Of a stretch of 64,000 nucleotides of DNA, positions 10,142 through 22,086 are shown one piece after another. The stretch is taken from positions 657,001-721,000 of the forward strand of contig CAUJNA010003243.1 in the NCBI GenBank assembly GCA_963377175.1. Direction: 5' to 3'. Origin of the DNA: Effrenium voratum. Lineage: Eukaryota; Sar; Dinophyceae; Suessiales; Symbiodiniaceae. The position numbers and the translations under genes are program-made. Numbering within the stretch: position 1 is the stretch's first letter; the number at the start of each line of letters is the position of its first letter. Below the pieces are notes generated by a model that was not told the DNA's origin, ran no database searches, and saw nothing but the letters and a program-made list of their open reading frames with translations.

Positions 10142-12320
10142 TTTCCACTCCGCTGGAGTTGTTCGGATGTCGCGGGGAAGCCGCGGAGCTGTAGATTATC
10201 GTGTAACCAAGGGGTAACACGAGGTAATTGAAACAGGTTTGTCCTGCAAAAGTGGCACAGATTCCCATTTCAGCAGGGAAGATGTGACTCCTTGTGCTTA
10301 CATTGTTGTTGTTTTTGACTGACAAACCCATTGCCTCGTGCTCGTATAGATTTATTGAATGTGTGGGGTGAGGTGATTCTTTCAATGCTACAGCGTTCGC
10401 ATCGCAACCAGCAAAGCCTGGCAAGCGGGAAAATGGCCTGAGAGGAGTGCTGTTATGAACCAAAGCGTGAGTAAGCAGATGCCTCCCGTTGCGTATATGA
10501 CGGGTAGATAGAATCTATGAGTGCTGAAGCGTCCACTGGATGTTTGCAACCTGTGACAGACAGCATCCCATTCTCAACTGGCCGATCCTTAGACGACAAG
10601 ACCAAGCAAGACAAGCATTTGTGCACATCATGCCAAGGTGCCAGGGTTTAATATGGACCTCCTTGCTTGGCCGCTATATGACTTTATTGCTTCGGCCCTT
10701 GCTTATGTGCTCCGTGTCATTGGCTTCGACTGCCGAAGCTGAAGTCTTTCGGCATCGAGCGGTGGCAATTCCCATGCGATGTTGGGGAAAACACATGGTG
10801 GGAAAGCCGAAAACTGTGGGAACTCCTGCTGCGATGTTGGGGAAGCCACATGGCCGCGAACTTTTGTAATGTTGGACTCTCTTTAGTGTGATCCCCCCCC
10901 CCCTGAACAGTGGAAACAGTCAGCTGGACTCTCTTTAGTGGGTTCCTGGGGGGTCTGGGAGGGACAGTACTTACTTTAGTATTGCCAATTCTACTTTAGT
11001 ATTGTCAAGGCCCCCTCTCAGATTCCCAGAGCCTGAGCCCGAGCAAGTCCAGAAAGCGAAGAAAGAAGCTTTGCGTTTTTTGTTTTTGTTTTTTGGTGGG
11101 GACAAACAAACTTTCCACAATAGAGAACCCCTAAAACAGTCACAGGATTCTGAATTAGAAAAAAACATCCACAATAGAGAGTACTATTAATAAAGGACCC
11201 CTCAATAGTGGTTGGTGGACATAAAAGACCCCACCACAAAATGGTTTCCACCCAAACATCCCCCAATCAAATTTTCATAGCCCCACCACCAAATCGTGCC
11301 CGAAATTTTCGGGGCAAGGAAAGCTCACGCCCGGACGCTAAAGCCGCAAGCTGGGTCAACCCTCGGCCCGCCAGGCCGACGGCCAGCGCGAGAGATCCCT
11401 CGCGCGAAGATCTCGGAGCCGGCGCTGAAAGAGGCAGAGGTGAGCTCCGAGTCGTTCGGTTGGTTGGGATATCGCTGGCGGTTTGGTCACTTTTTGTGGA
11501 CTTTGACACATATACGCAGATATGTACATATACGTATGTAGATATATCTGCACACATATATATATATATATATATACACATTGCTTTTTAAGTATGAAGA
11601 CAGATTGCTTATTTGAACCGAAGCCTTTGGCTACCTTTACTGCAACATTCGCTTTGGTTGCGCTTTTCCCCCCATGCCCCATTCTGCCGGGAACATTTCG
11701 GGGCTCACCCAGGGTGAGATGGATCATAGGTGTCCTTTTTGGTTGTTTTGGCGGAAAAAATAGATGGCCCTGGTTTATTTGGTGGTTTAATCATCTACCG
11801 GGGCCATCTATTTGCCTAAAAAGGACACCTATGTGACGGATTTCATGTTGTCCTCTCGCCATGTTGAGGGGAGGCATTGTCACGGAGCGCCTTTTTTGGC
11901 GTGTGCTCGCGAAGACCGCCGTTTCATCCAGAACAGTCGCTCACAGAAATGCCAGGTGGTCTGGAGACCGCCCAAATGGAAGTAGCGAAACGATGGTGGT
12001 GGTGTAAACGTCCTTTTTCTGAAGCCCCACTTTGGACTGAGCCATCTACATACGAGGTGTGCTTTTGAACGAAAAGCTGTCAGACGTTCGCCTTTTGTGT
12101 GGAGAGAACACACACACACACACACCAAGGGTTCTCCATGTGGCCCTGGTTGCAGGTGTCAGACTTCTTCTTTGGACACGGACGAGACGCAAGTGCTTGG
12201 TGGGCGTAGATGAGCCATGGGGTAGCTGTATCCCATGCAGCGCCGGGGGTGGAAAACTCCAAGTGCCCAGACCACCAGCTGTGAGCGAATGGTTGTGTGA
12301 CAGACCGCACATGCGGCGCT
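10142..12320. other. Intergenic or intronic stretch with small repeats, no clear gene
   Basis: Follows the stop of the glycosyltransferase-like gene. It holds a GCGATGTTGGGGAA doublet (10779 and 10832), a doublet of GGACTCTCTTTAGTG (10874 and 10926), a (TA)n tract at about 11556-11577, a family A element at 11725-11833, and (CA)n at 12109-12126. A GC-rich patch at 11366-11436 (reading REIPRAKISEPALKEAE before a GTGAGC donor) could be an exon, but nothing identifies it. Confidence 0.5.
11725..11833. mobile_element. Family A TIR element
   Basis: CATAGGTGTCCTTTTT and AAAAAGGACACCTATG are perfect 16-bp inverted ends. Inner arms ATAGATGGCCC and GGGGCCATCTATT also pair. Flanking octamers AGATGGAT and TGACGGAT agree at six of eight positions, consistent with a decayed 8-bp duplication. 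Confidence 0.75.
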
Positions 12321-12375
12321 TTGCCCATTGCCGGCCTGTGAGCCGGCTCTTGGATCATTTTTTTGTTTGGCCGGG

Positions 12376-12640
12376 ATCGACCGGAAAAAGATCGCGGAGC
12401 AGCTTGACAGGGGCCTTTTGCTGTCAGAATGGATGACCACTAATGCTGAAGTCCGAGGCAGACTTCGCAAGTCGCGCGGCCGGCCGCATCAGCGCAGCTC
12501 CTTCCGTCACAAGGGACGGCGCCATGGGATGCTCGCAGCTGCCAATCCCTTCGAGGGATGGTTCGCGCAGGCCCAGGAGAGATACTCCCAGAAGTGGTCC
12601 TCGCAGCTCAGTTCAAGGAAGCCAGGTCTTAGCGTCAACT
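12376..12640 (+). CDS. Unrecognised exon(s), possible 5' part of the second methyltransferase gene
   Basis: One frame is open with protein-like composition: GIDRKKIAEQLDRGLLLSEW, then GMLAAANPFEGWFAQAQERY and SQKWSSQLSSRKPG. A splice site may lie inside it near 12440. It precedes the first recognisable methyltransferase exon by about 470 bp and may belong to it. No domain is recognised. Confidence 0.4.
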
Positions 12641-13110
12641 TTGTCACGCGAAGGGGGAACCGAAGTGGAAGTCCCAGTGACATTGGCTTGGTTTCGGGGA
12701 GGTTTGTGGGCTTGGCAGCAGCTTTTGGCTTGCTTCGGGGATGTGGCTGAGTGGTTTTGGTTGGTGGCTTTCCCTTCGCTGCAAAACATAAATGCTGCCA
12801 GAAAGTTGCTTGAGGGCCCTGCTGAGATGACCCGCACCTTATGAAGCATCCTCTTCATGTTCCTTAGGTCTTCACCTTCTCCCCAGGATCTCGGAACTCT
12901 GGAGATCTCCCAAATCTGTCCCATTTGTTCAGTTGGGAAAACACAAGCCCCCAACTTTCCATTTTTGGTCCCCACCCCCTCCCCAAACCCCCCACACCTC
13001 CCCAACCCCCCCCCCCAAAAAAAAAACCCTCCCCCCCCCCCAATCCGCCCCCTCCTCAATCCCCCCCATTTTTGGTCGGGGTCCCTCTCCCCTCGTCTTT
13101 CCCCTCCGAG

Positions 13111-16100
13111 GTACCTGGAGGTCTACGAGCGCTACCTGGCGCCCTGGCGAAACCGCACGGTGCACCTGCTGGAGCTGGGTGTGCAGAGTGGCGGCTCGCA
13201 GCTCATGTGGCGGAAGGCGCTGGGGCGCGGCGCCCGCGTCTACGGCGTAGACGTGGAGCCGGAGGTGACGCGCTGGGCAACACGAGGCGTGGGGATCTTG
13301 GGGTTGCGTTTTGCTTGGGGGGCTTTGCTTTGCTTGGCTTTGGAGGCTTTTCTTTGGTTTCTTGGGTTTCGACGATTGGTTTTTGGGGCGAAATGTTTTG
13401 TCGTTTTAGTTGTGTGTGTGTGTGTGTGTGTTTGTGGGGTTTGGGGTTTGGGGTTTGGGGTTTGGGGGTTTGGGGTCTTAGCCTGAGGTAAGGTTCCGCG
13501 GAACCCCAAGAGGGTTCTGCAGGGTTTCGCGAGGGTCGAAGCGAGCGCCATATGCTGTTGGGGATATCACCTGAGCTTATCAGGAATCCGAACCCCCCCC
13601 CAACAAAAATAAACAAGAAAAAATGGGCTTCGGTGTCCTTTTGGTTTCCCTCCATTAAAAAGATAAGCCGCCGCCTCCATGCACCCATCAGACCCCGAAA
13701 GCCACACCTCCACCAAGCCTTGCTGGGGCACCATTGCTTCAACCTTACACCTGACCTGCGCCAGAGCACCGCGAAACCTCCGCAACCTTGCCTGAACCTT
13801 GCACCCCGGAACCTCCGGAACCTTGCTCTGGAACCATGCTCGAACCTGACTCCAGAGCTCTCCCGAGCCACCCCCAAACCTTGTTTGGTGGGCTGAGACC
13901 CCTTAACTTTCAGCTGTTGCGGGAAAAAGAGACACCCTGCTCGCTTCAGGAATCACCAACTTCATCGGGGATGTCGGTGACGTGGGGTTTTTGCAATCCG
14001 TGTGCAGACAGATGCTTCACGGTTGTTGGCATGTTCTCAGTTTTTTGTTCTTCTTCCTTTTGTTCTGTTCATTTTTCTTTTGGGGGGCCTGCAAAACAAG
14101 TTTTGCTACCATAGCAAGGGTTGGAAAGGGTTGGAAAGGATCCCTCGCTTGGACGTGGTGGTGGATGATGCGTCTCACCTGAACTGGCATCAGAGACTGG
14201 CGTTCGAAGCCCTCTATCCGTGCCTGAACCCGGAGGGTGGCGTGTACATTGTGGAGGACATCAGCGTCTCGGATTTTCGATTCCAATGGGGGGGATGTTC
14301 TTTTTGGGTTACCCTGGAGAAGGTGGGCTTGAAGGGGAAGCAGAAGGAAAACCCATCATGGGGTGGTACTCTCAGGATTTCCCTTTCTGGAACCTCCGAA
14401 AGTGGCAGTCTCAATTGAAATCCAGCAGCAATTTGTAACTTTTGAAGGGGAGATCCAGTGATACCACTATTTTTGTCGCTGTCTCCCTATCTTGGCATGC
14501 GCGTCAAGACAGCACAGAAAATAAGTAAGGCTCATTTTTCGGCCCCAAAAAGAGTCCTAATCACCATAGGCCCGTGCTGTGTGTAGCATCCGATCGACCC
14601 CATCTGTTTGAACCCGTTTAAACAGGTCCAAGCATTGCGTCCCAGGCACCTCATACAAGCCCAGCTATGGTGGCGGCTACCGCGCTGAGGGCTCCTTCTT
14701 GGAGTTTGCCAAGGACGGTGCTGTTGGACCAAAGAGCCACATGAGCCACATGGGCGCGCCCAAATGGGTATTTTCTTGTGAGCGTACACATTTCAGGTTG
14801 GCTTAAAGGGACACAGATCATTTTTAGTGGTCGCCTATTTCTTGAGTGCTTTACTACCAACATGCCTAGTGGGATGTATTTGCAAGCATGTGGCTGACTG
14901 ATGGCCATTTTTTCAAAATATATGGGTGTTGTTTTTGAGGGTACCGGTTTTGTTGTTGGTTTAAAGCTGAAGGAGCACCACCGCTGTAGGGGTCCCCTAG
15001 AGCAAAAGACACCCATATGTCGCCCGGATTGTTGAGGGTTCATCGACCATGCGGCCTGTTGAACCCCTTTGTCAGCTTATTTGTGGAAGGGTATATAATT
15101 GGAACCTACTGGTGCAACGCGCATGGAATGAGGATTCTCCTTTGGGGGTTGGCAGGGAAGATCAAATTTGACCACCCCCATGCTTGGGGGCCTCTTTTTT
15201 TTGATTACCCATGCGGCAAGGTTCTCCAAACCGCCAAAATTTCCTCCCAAAACGAAACGTCTCCCGAGTTCCTGGACTTTAGTCTCTTTTTGAGTTTGGA
15301 CCGTTGTAGTGGTAAAATTTGCAATCACTTCGGTGGCTCTTTTTGGCCCATCCACTCGATCGGAAGTGAGGGGGCGCTTTTGGAAGACTCGTTTTCAACG
15401 ATTATTTAAGGAAGGGCTAGGTATCACACAACAGCTTCTTAAGCATTACAAAGACTTCTTAGGCATCAAGACAAAAATGGCTTCCTGCCCTTCCCACGAG
15501 AAATGGGTGTGGGTCAAAATTGAACCACCAGGGGACCACAGGTTTAGTCCTTGGTTGCATTTCTCAGGGCTACCCATTTCGGGGATTCCTATTTTTGCCC
15601 CACAGCCAAATGGGGAATCTCCGAGCGCGAAGCGAGCGCTCGCAAGGCGAAGATCGACGAGCTCCAGGCCTTCTGGTCCTGCAGCGTGTCCACGGTGAGC
15701 GACCGCTGGGGCCGCTGCAGCCGCGGCAGGCTGCAGGTGCCGTTTCTCGGCTTGAGCTCAGCGCCGACGGAAACGCCCAACACGAGGCGCACGAGGAACG
15801 CGGCGCGCGCTGAAACGCTCGGCTCGGTTTCTTTCTTTGTTTTTTGTGGCTTTTTGGATATCCAAAGGGGTTTGTCTCCAAAAGGATGGATTTCCCCAAA
15901 ATGAGTTGGCGGCTTCTTTTTTGTGGCATTTTTGTGAGTGGTTTCGTGTTTGCTTTTTTGTGGCTCCCCGGGATCCATTTTTGGAGTTGGTCTCCACGGT
16001 CTTTTTTGTGGCTCGGGATCCATTTTTGGAGTTTGTCTCCAAAATGGGATCTCCCCAAGATGGGTGGCTTTCCTTTTGATCTCACGCTGGGCTCATCTTT

Positions 16101-16570
16101 TTGACTGTTTCTAGGGGGTATCGAAGTCAGAAACTGGAATCAGTTGTTTCAAGTTCACCTACCACTTAGGGGGTGACTTTGACAATGGCAAGATTCTGGG
16201 GCCAGCGCTCAACTTTGAGGATTTTTTTTTTAAATTGGCGCTTCATTTCCCTTCAACAGTTGAGCGTGCCTCGTGCCGGGAGGTCTTTTTTGCGAGGTGG
16301 CGGTTCAACACCAACCAACCTGGGGCTCCGGAGAAAGACAGACCATCCAAAGTGCGAGGCAACACCAAGCAAGAGAACAAAGACAGACCCCAAACCCCTC
16401 CTCCGATTCTCCGAGGATCTCGGCCTTCACCCGCAGCACCCACGCGATCCACGTCCACGACGGCCTAATAGTCTTTGAGAAGAGGCTGCGGGAGGTGGCG
16501 AAATCGCTGGAGACCGGGAGCCAGAGGCTGCCAAAGCGGTTCATAGGCCACAGCGACTGGGACCTGCAAA
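13111..16570 (+). CDS. MycE/CmcI-like class I methyltransferase, six exons
   Basis: Inferred exons: 13111-13271, 13950-14013, 14139-14263, 14646-14707, 15647-15687, and 16416 to about 16570. Junctions are phase-consistent. The spliced order is YLEVYERYLAPWRNR, LLELGVQSGGS (SAM loop), YGVDVEPEVTR (acidic strand), ITNFIGDVGDVGFLQSVCRQ, LDVVVDDASHLNWHQ (14155 on; the DDxSH motif of this family), VYIVEDIS, TSYKPSYGGGY, AKIDELQAFW, FTRSTHAIHVHDGLIVFEKR. This is the motif order of the MycE, ElmMIII and CmcI group, metal-dependent O-methyltransferases of sugar or macrolide-type substrates in bacteria. The first four exons end at GC donors and the fifth probably at GT. The 5' end is missing or lies at 12376-12640, and no stop is assigned. 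The dinoflagellate substrate is unknown. Confidence 0.75.
13410..13476. repeat. (TG)n followed by (GGGTTTG)n
   Basis: A TG run and then about five tandem TTTGGGG heptamers, in the first intron of the MycE-like gene. The heptamer is close to, but not the same as, the TTTAGGG telomere unit. Confidence 0.7.
15504..15607. mobile_element. Family B TIR element upstream of an exon
   Basis: Left end GTGTGGGTCAAAATTGAACC, right end TATTTTTGCCCCACAGCC, flanked by AAATGG on both sides. It ends 39 bp before the exon at 15647 of the MycE-like gene. Confidence 0.65.
15836..16060. repeat. Degenerate tandem repeat of about 50-90 bp
   Basis: TTTTTTGTGGC, GGGATCCATTTTTGGAG and GTCTCCA motifs recur three to four times with spacing changes. 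Intronic in the MycE-like gene. The open frames here are not protein-like. Confidence 0.5.
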
Positions 16571-16616
16571 GAGCGAATCGAAGTTCGGATCGAAGCGAAT
16601 CGCTCGGGTCTTTCTA

Positions 16617-16738
16617 TGGGTTGATTCCTTGTCCATTCTTTTCAACCATGGTTCTGTTCCAAACCAGGCGGTTTTTCCTGGGTTTCTGCGGGTTTTCTAG
16701 AAAGAAGGATCCCTAGAAAGAATGGAAATGGAAGGTAC
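16617..16738. mobile_element. Family F element
   Basis: GGTTGATTCCTTGTCCATTC at the left and GGTTTTCTAGAAAGAAGGAT with CCCTAGAAAGAATGG at the right. Other copies lie at 45255-45374 and, inverted, 40830-40948. Inner CCATTCTTT and AAAGAATGG arms pair. Confidence 0.65.
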
Positions 16739-18208
16739 TCCAAAATCGAGATTCTGGATGGCAAGCTAGTGTTCGAAATATCTCTTGTGTTTCTGTCGAT
16801 GGAAGGATCTGGCCCTGTGACTATTGCCCAGATCCCCCAAAAATGATCATTGCCAGAGAAGCTGGGAAAGGATTCGTTCTCGCCACTTCCCATCACTAGT
16901 CAAGATCATGGCCTACTTTTTACTTTTTTTAAAGCTGCTGCCCTGGTGACTAAATGACACTGATTGCAAGCAGACGTAGACATCGTAAGTTCTAGTCCAG
17001 GTTCATGGACAGAACCTAGTTGTCCACTTCCATTTATCCAGTCGCGAGAGGGACACGGAACCAGAAACACCAGAATTTCTGTCTAGTTTATGGCGAACTC
17101 ACCCGGGAATAGAACGAGCTGACCATGATGTAGGTCCTTTACTCGGGGATCTAACAAAACCGCGGGGTCTGCAGGAGGCGGCCCACCAGGGTTATTCGAA
17201 CCCACCAAAGTTGTTGACACCACAAGCCACATCCACGAGCCATGAAACACCAAATGAGTGGGGTCATCTCAAGGCTGTTTCTGGTCAGGATGTGGAAATG
17301 AGGGTGGGGCGCCTCGTTTTTGCGATACCAGGTAACCTCCCCTTGCGGAAAACTAGGAGATGGGAACTCCTCTTTTGGTGGTTTTAAACATCACTTGTTG
17401 GGCCAGACAAACTGATCCGTTTGAGGGGTTGATGTTGGGGGAACCGGGGGGCCCCAGCTCTTGTCTGTCGAGAGGCGTCTGGAAGTTGCGAGTGAGGCGG
17501 TTTTCGACCCCACTTCACGGGCGAGCAGCGGCCGCTCTGCGGGTTCCCTTGGGACGTCCAGGTGCATGAGGCGGGGAGGATGGGATGCGAGACTGCCTGG
17601 GTTTTTGCCTGTTTTTAGCAGAAGCCGAACGGAACACTGCGAGACTTTGGGCAGAAAGAATGCAATCATGATGAATCACTGCCTAAGCCTTGAGCAAGGG
17701 ATTCAACACAGGCACGTCACACACACACATTCGATGGGAGCCTGAAAGTCAGCTTCCAGAACGCGTGGAAGTGTTCCACTATAGCCCACTTCTCCCAGGA
17801 TTTGCAGTCGTCGCCCCAAAGCTTGTATGGCCTCTGCATCCCAGATCTACCTCCCTCCGTGTCAAAAGCACGCTCCGCGGAGCGCGCACTGGCGCTGGCT
17901 ACACAATGCATGGCACAAAAGCAGATCATTGGCTGTATGTGTACTCACTTCCTGAGTTCATGAACTTTAAACTTTTTGGGAAGAGCATATTAGTGGTAAA
18001 ATACAACGTTTGGACTTTTTTTAGGCCATCCACTCAGCCAGTGAGTGTATGAGAGCTACCGTGCGGCATTTTCACCCACTCCCAAAGCCGTCACCGGTCG
18101 ACTTGGTCGAGCAAAACGCGGGTTCAAGGATCCAAGCCCGGGTCAGGGCGGGTAGTGTCATGGCGACCTGTCAATAGGGATTCAGACAACCACCGGCATC
18201 AGCTTTCA

Positions 18209-18333
18209 TTGGCCACAATCAAAACCCCGGGTAGATGAAGGATGAAGGTTCGTATGCCTACGCGGCCTTTTTGTTTCTTTTACATGGTTCTGGGTAGACT
18301 AGTTTCATACCAGGTGTTTGATTGTGACTCATT
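18209..18333. mobile_element. Family D TIR element
   Basis: GCCACAATCAAAACCCCGGG on the left; ACATGGTTCTGGGTAGAC and TTTGATTGTGACTCA on the right. Confidence 0.55.
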
Positions 18334-18436
18334 TGAAGCAGTTCGCCAAGAGACGATCTCAATCCAAATGGGCAGGGTACTCTCTAACATCCACACACAC
18401 ACACACACCAAAAAACCAATCAGGGGTAGGCCACGT

Positions 18437-18545
18437 GCGCCACAATCAAAGCCCGGGTAGACAAGGGTCAGCAAGGGATACTCCCAACCATGAATGCCCT
18501 CTATTTTCAATTCTTTATTTGGTTCCGGGTAGACTATTTTAATAC
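18437..18545. mobile_element. Family D TIR element
   Basis: CGCCACAATCAAAGCCCGGG on the left and TTTGGTTCCGGGTAGACTAT on the right. It lies about 100 bp after another copy, in the same orientation. Confidence 0.55.
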
Positions 18546-18811
18546 CATGTAGAATATTCAACATACAAACCGCCAAACCAAACACCCCAAGCTTTTTTCT
18601 GGCAACCCATGGTCCGACCGAGGCTTCCACCAAATCAAACCAGCAACAAGAGGGGCCCGGTAATTTTCAGAGTCCTTCTGAGAACCCCTTCTAAGAAAGC
18701 TTCTAAACCTTGCGTTTGCATCTTTTTTATATTAACAAAGGTTACTTTCCCCCTATCTAAGACGCTCCCCATGAACGATGCCGATTCAAAGCGACCCACG
18801 GCCCTCCACCG

Positions 18812-18956
18812 CCCGAGGCGTCCTTCCAAAGCCTCGCCAACGCCACGATCCAAGCGGCGCGCCTCGCCGCGCACAGCGAAAGCGAGGCCCCGTGCACGGA
18901 GGCTGCAGCGCTGCTTCAGGCCAGCCGTTGGAACCGCGGGTTTGGAGTGTGGGAAG
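18812..18956 (+). CDS. Unrecognised exon upstream of the dioxygenase-like exon chain
   Basis: One frame reads EASFQSLANATIQAARLAA, then HSESEAPCTEAAALLQASRW and NRGFGVWEG, with strong protein-like composition; the other frames are Arg-rich. The frame meets TGA at 18966, and a GT donor is possible at 18957. The start is uncertain. No domain is recognised. Confidence 0.5.
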
Positions 18957-18984
18957 GTCTCACTGATTGATTTTGTGTATTTGC

Positions 18985-19480
18985 TGGTTTGCATTGGTTT
19001 GGTTTTGTTTGCTTGTTCGGTTGTTTGCTTGTTGACTTGGTTTGGTTTGGCTTGGCTTGGCTTGGCTTGGCTTGGTTAGGTTAGGTTGGGTTGTTTGTTT
19101 TTTTGTTTGTTTGTTTGTTTGTTCGCTTTTTTGCTTGTTGGCTTGGTTTGGCTTGGTTTGGTTTCGTTTGGTTTGTTTGTTGTCTCGGTTGCTTGTTTGT
19201 TTGTTTGGTTGGCTGGTTGGTTTGTTCGCTTGCTTTTGCATCTTGAGTGTTTGTTTGTTTGTTCATTTGTTTGTTTGTTTGCTTGTTTGTTTGCTTACTT
19301 GCTTGCTTGTTTGTTTTTTTGTTTGCTTGCTTGCTTGTTTGTTTGTTTGTTTGTTTGTTTGTTTGCTTGCTTGTTTGTTTGTTTTTTTGTTGACTTGGAC
19401 CTGTTTGTTCATTTGGTTGGCTTGGTTCGGTTTGGTTTGTTAACTCGTTCGTTCGTTTGTCTTGCTTTGTTTGTTTGTTT
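18985..19480. repeat. (TTTG)n / (CTTGG)n tract
   Basis: About 0.5 kb of TTTG, CTTGG and GCTTG tetramers and pentamers. It keeps Leu/Phe/Cys/Val frames open on + and Lys/Gln/Thr frames open on the opposite strand; neither is coding. Confidence 0.85.
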
Positions 19481-19583
19481 TCCTTTTGCTTGGACCTTGC
19501 CGCAGTGACTGGCCATTGTATTTTGCCGCATGTCAGCCATTTGCTGTGGCCGTGGAGGCGGCAGTTTTGGCAGTTGCCCTGAT

Positions 19584-19716
19584 ATGGGTGTGGCTCAAAA
19601 TTAAACGATCGGAGGGGCAAGTTCCGCAGGTTTTGGTACCCATGTTTAACCACTTACCCGGGCTTGCGCCATGTTGGCAAGTTCCTCTTTTTTTTTTTGC
19701 TTGCGAGCCACGGCCA
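19584..19716. mobile_element. Family B TIR element, diverged
   Basis: ATGGGTGTGGCTCAAAATTA on the left and TGCGAGCCACGGCCATGTGG on the right. The T-run near 19690 is expanded. Confidence 0.45.
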
Positions 19717-19931
19717 TGTGGCACCATGGTTGCACACCTCCAGATCTTCGTTTTTTTTTTTTGGGGGGGGGCGTCCCTAGAAAGGGAGCCATGACCATGG
19801 GAGTTGGCCCAGAGGGGTCACAATTAAACCAGGGGACAAGGACAGGTCTTGGTTCGGTGTTTCCACCCAGGGCCTTGGCCAGTTGGGGGGTTACCCGATC
19901 TTTTTTTACCCCACCTTCCTGAAAGCGCCAG

Positions 19932-19992
19932 GATGGGCTTCACTGGTCGGGCTTTGGCATGGACTTCACCCTGGTGCAGCTGAACAGGGCAG
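19932..19992 (+). CDS. Exon, unrecognised (dioxygenase-like chain)
   Basis: After CGCCAG and before a GT donor (G|GTCTGG) it reads DGLHWSGFGMDFTLVQLNRA. It ends in phase 1 and fits the next exon, which begins in the matching phase. Confidence 0.55.
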
Positions 19993-20027
19993 GTCTGGCG
20001 GCGGCTTGGCCCGCGACGAGGATGAGG

Positions 20028-20127
20028 GTGTGGGTCAAAATTAGATCACCAGAAAACGGCGGGTTCTAGTATGTGTTTCCATTTATCAGGGTTCCATTCT
20101 GGGTACCTATTTTTGACCCACACCCAT
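20028..20127. mobile_element. Family B TIR element
   Basis: GGGTGTGGGTCAAAA and TTTTTGACCCACACCC are near-perfect inverted ends. It begins 35 bp after the donor of the preceding exon, so it sits at the 5' end of that intron. Confidence 0.7.
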
Positions 20128-20707
20128 GTTTTGTCCCGAGATCTGGTTTCAATCTTTGGAAGCTTGAGGCGGTTGCGCCGAGAAGGCGGGAAGGCCCCAG
20201 TTTTTTTTTTTTTTGGAATGAGCGGCTGAGTCATGATGCGTGGCAATGAATTTCAATGGGGGGACCTTTCTCCAAAACGGTCGGTGGACAGAAATCTCAA
20301 TGACAGTGATGTCCAAAGCAGGGGGGTCTTTTTGCCACCTTTTGCGAGAAATTGGGCGCCCCCCTTAAAAAGGAATCCTTCACTACGAGGGGGTCGATCA
20401 ATTTTCCAGCAAAGGTGGCAACAAGACCGTACAACACGTGCCATCGGAAGTTGCCGGGTTCCCTCAGAGCGGTTCCCAAAGCGATGTCCGGTCGCCGATT
20501 TGATGGGTCTGAAACCCCATCGAAAAGCGCGAAGAAACCGCGCGAGTTTGTTGGACACCCCATGAATGAAGCCCTGTTGATTCATAGGGGTGTCCCTGGG
20601 TGAAATGTGAGGGGAACACCCCCTAGTAATAAGCTGGGGTTGATGAATATGGGGATGGGGTCAGCATTATAGGAACCCAGGTTGATTTCAGGTGGGTCAC
20701 AGCTAAG

Positions 20708-20745
20708 CCGAAGACCTGCACTTCATGGGCAAGCAGCCCCTACTC
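20708..20745 (+). CDS. Short exon, unrecognised (dioxygenase-like chain)
   Basis: After AGCTAAG it reads EDLHFMGKQPLL up to a GT donor (CTC|GTCCAC). It is phase-compatible with the exons on both sides. At 38 bp it is called only because of the phases. Confidence 0.4.
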
Positions 20746-21341
20746 GTCCACCAGAAGCCGCCATCATTTTGTTTTGTTTGAGGGTACTAATTTTGGGCAG
20801 GTTTAAAGAGAAACCAAAAGAACACCCACCTTTTCCTCCTTTCTTGACACATTTTTTTGTGGTTTTTCAAGGAACCATCAAGGAATAATTTTGGGGGTAC
20901 AACCTTAAAGACAGACCCATATGACACTATGGAAGATCAACTTGAAAGGGCCCCAATGGAAAGGGGAAATGCTCGTTGCTTAGTCGGGGTGCTGCAAGAG
21001 TACTTCCTTTGCAAAAATGACGGAGCTGCCTCCCTGTTGTTTACCCCTTCTTTGTGGTTTTGAAAGGACACATCTTTTCCAACAAAAAACAAGCGTCCAG
21101 CCTGAAAAACACCACAGACCCACCAGAACCGTTGGGCCAAACTCAGGTGAGCCACGTGCTCAAAACCACGGGTAGAATCCCAGCCCGAAACGTCAAAAAT
21201 AGGAATCCCCAAAATGGGTTGCCGCGGTAGATGGAACCAAAGACGATTTAACCAGCGGTCCATATCCTGGTGGTTTCATTTTGACCAAAAAGCCACATGG
21301 TTCTGGGTCAAGCATTTTCCCACCAGGCTTTGTTGGCTCAG

Positions 21342-21441
21342 GTGGAGTGGAATGCCTCGGCGCGGACGCCGCTCTGGCGATACCTGCGGTCCATGGATCG
21401 AGATGTCAAGACTCTGCTGGAGAGGTACTTCCCCGAGAGAG
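21342..21441 (+). CDS. Exon, unrecognised (dioxygenase-like chain)
   Basis: After TTGGCTCAG it reads VEWNASARTPLWRYLRSMDR, then DVKTLLERYFPER, up to a GC donor (G|GCGCGC). Codon composition is strongly protein-like. Its end phase fits the exon at 23423. Confidence 0.6.
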
Positions 21442-21542
21442 GCGCGCGCGGCGCGCGGCGCGGGGCGCGCGGGGCGGAACCTGCGAGTGGGGAGGGGGGG
21501 TGGAGGGGAAGTGCAAGCTCCTGATCATCAAAAAGTACCTTC

Positions 21543-21640
21543 CTGCCAATTGACATGGAACCTGTCAGCTGACAGGGGGGGGGGGTTCTGGTTTGGACCA
21601 TTTTCCTTTTAAAGGGACCCCCTGTCAGGTTCCATGTTAA
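21543..21640. mobile_element. Family E TIR element
   Basis: ACATGGAACCTGTCAGCTGA and CCCCCTGTCAGGTTCCATGT are inverted ends. A related right end is at 46576-46604, and a diverged copy lies at 46404-46478. Confidence 0.6.
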
Positions 21641-21654
21641 TCGCTGGGACGGAT

Positions 21655-22054
21655 ATGTATATATATATATATATATACATTTATTGACACCTGTGTGTAT
21701 ATGTAACTACATTATTGCATTGCATTACACTATACTACCGTATCCTATGCCTACCCTGCCCTACCCTACCACACCATACCATACAATACCAGACTAGCAT
21801 ACCATACGATACCATGCCACAGCACACCACACCAGACCAGACCAGACCAGACCATACTGTACCATACCATACAATACGATACCATACCATACCACACCTA
21901 CATACATACATACATACATACATGCATGCAGACATGCATGCACGCAAGCAAGCACGCACGCACGCATGCATACATACATACGCACACACACACATACATA
22001 CATACATCATACATACGTACGTGCATACGTACATACATACATACATACATACAT

Positions 22055-22086
<32 letters not shown>

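Larger units (their letters stand above)
16740..18800. other. Non-coding stretch with two family D elements, no clear gene
   Basis: Mostly intron-like sequence. A possible exon at 17456-17590 (after CCCCAG, reading LSVERRLEVASEAVFDP) is too weak to call. Family D elements lie at 18209-18333 and 18437-18545, and an (AC)n run at 18396-18412. Confidence 0.45.

Noticed and set aside
13438..13475. Telomere repeat
   Set aside because: The unit is TTTGGGG rather than TTTAGGG, and there are only about five copies following a TG run; it is treated as a simple repeat.
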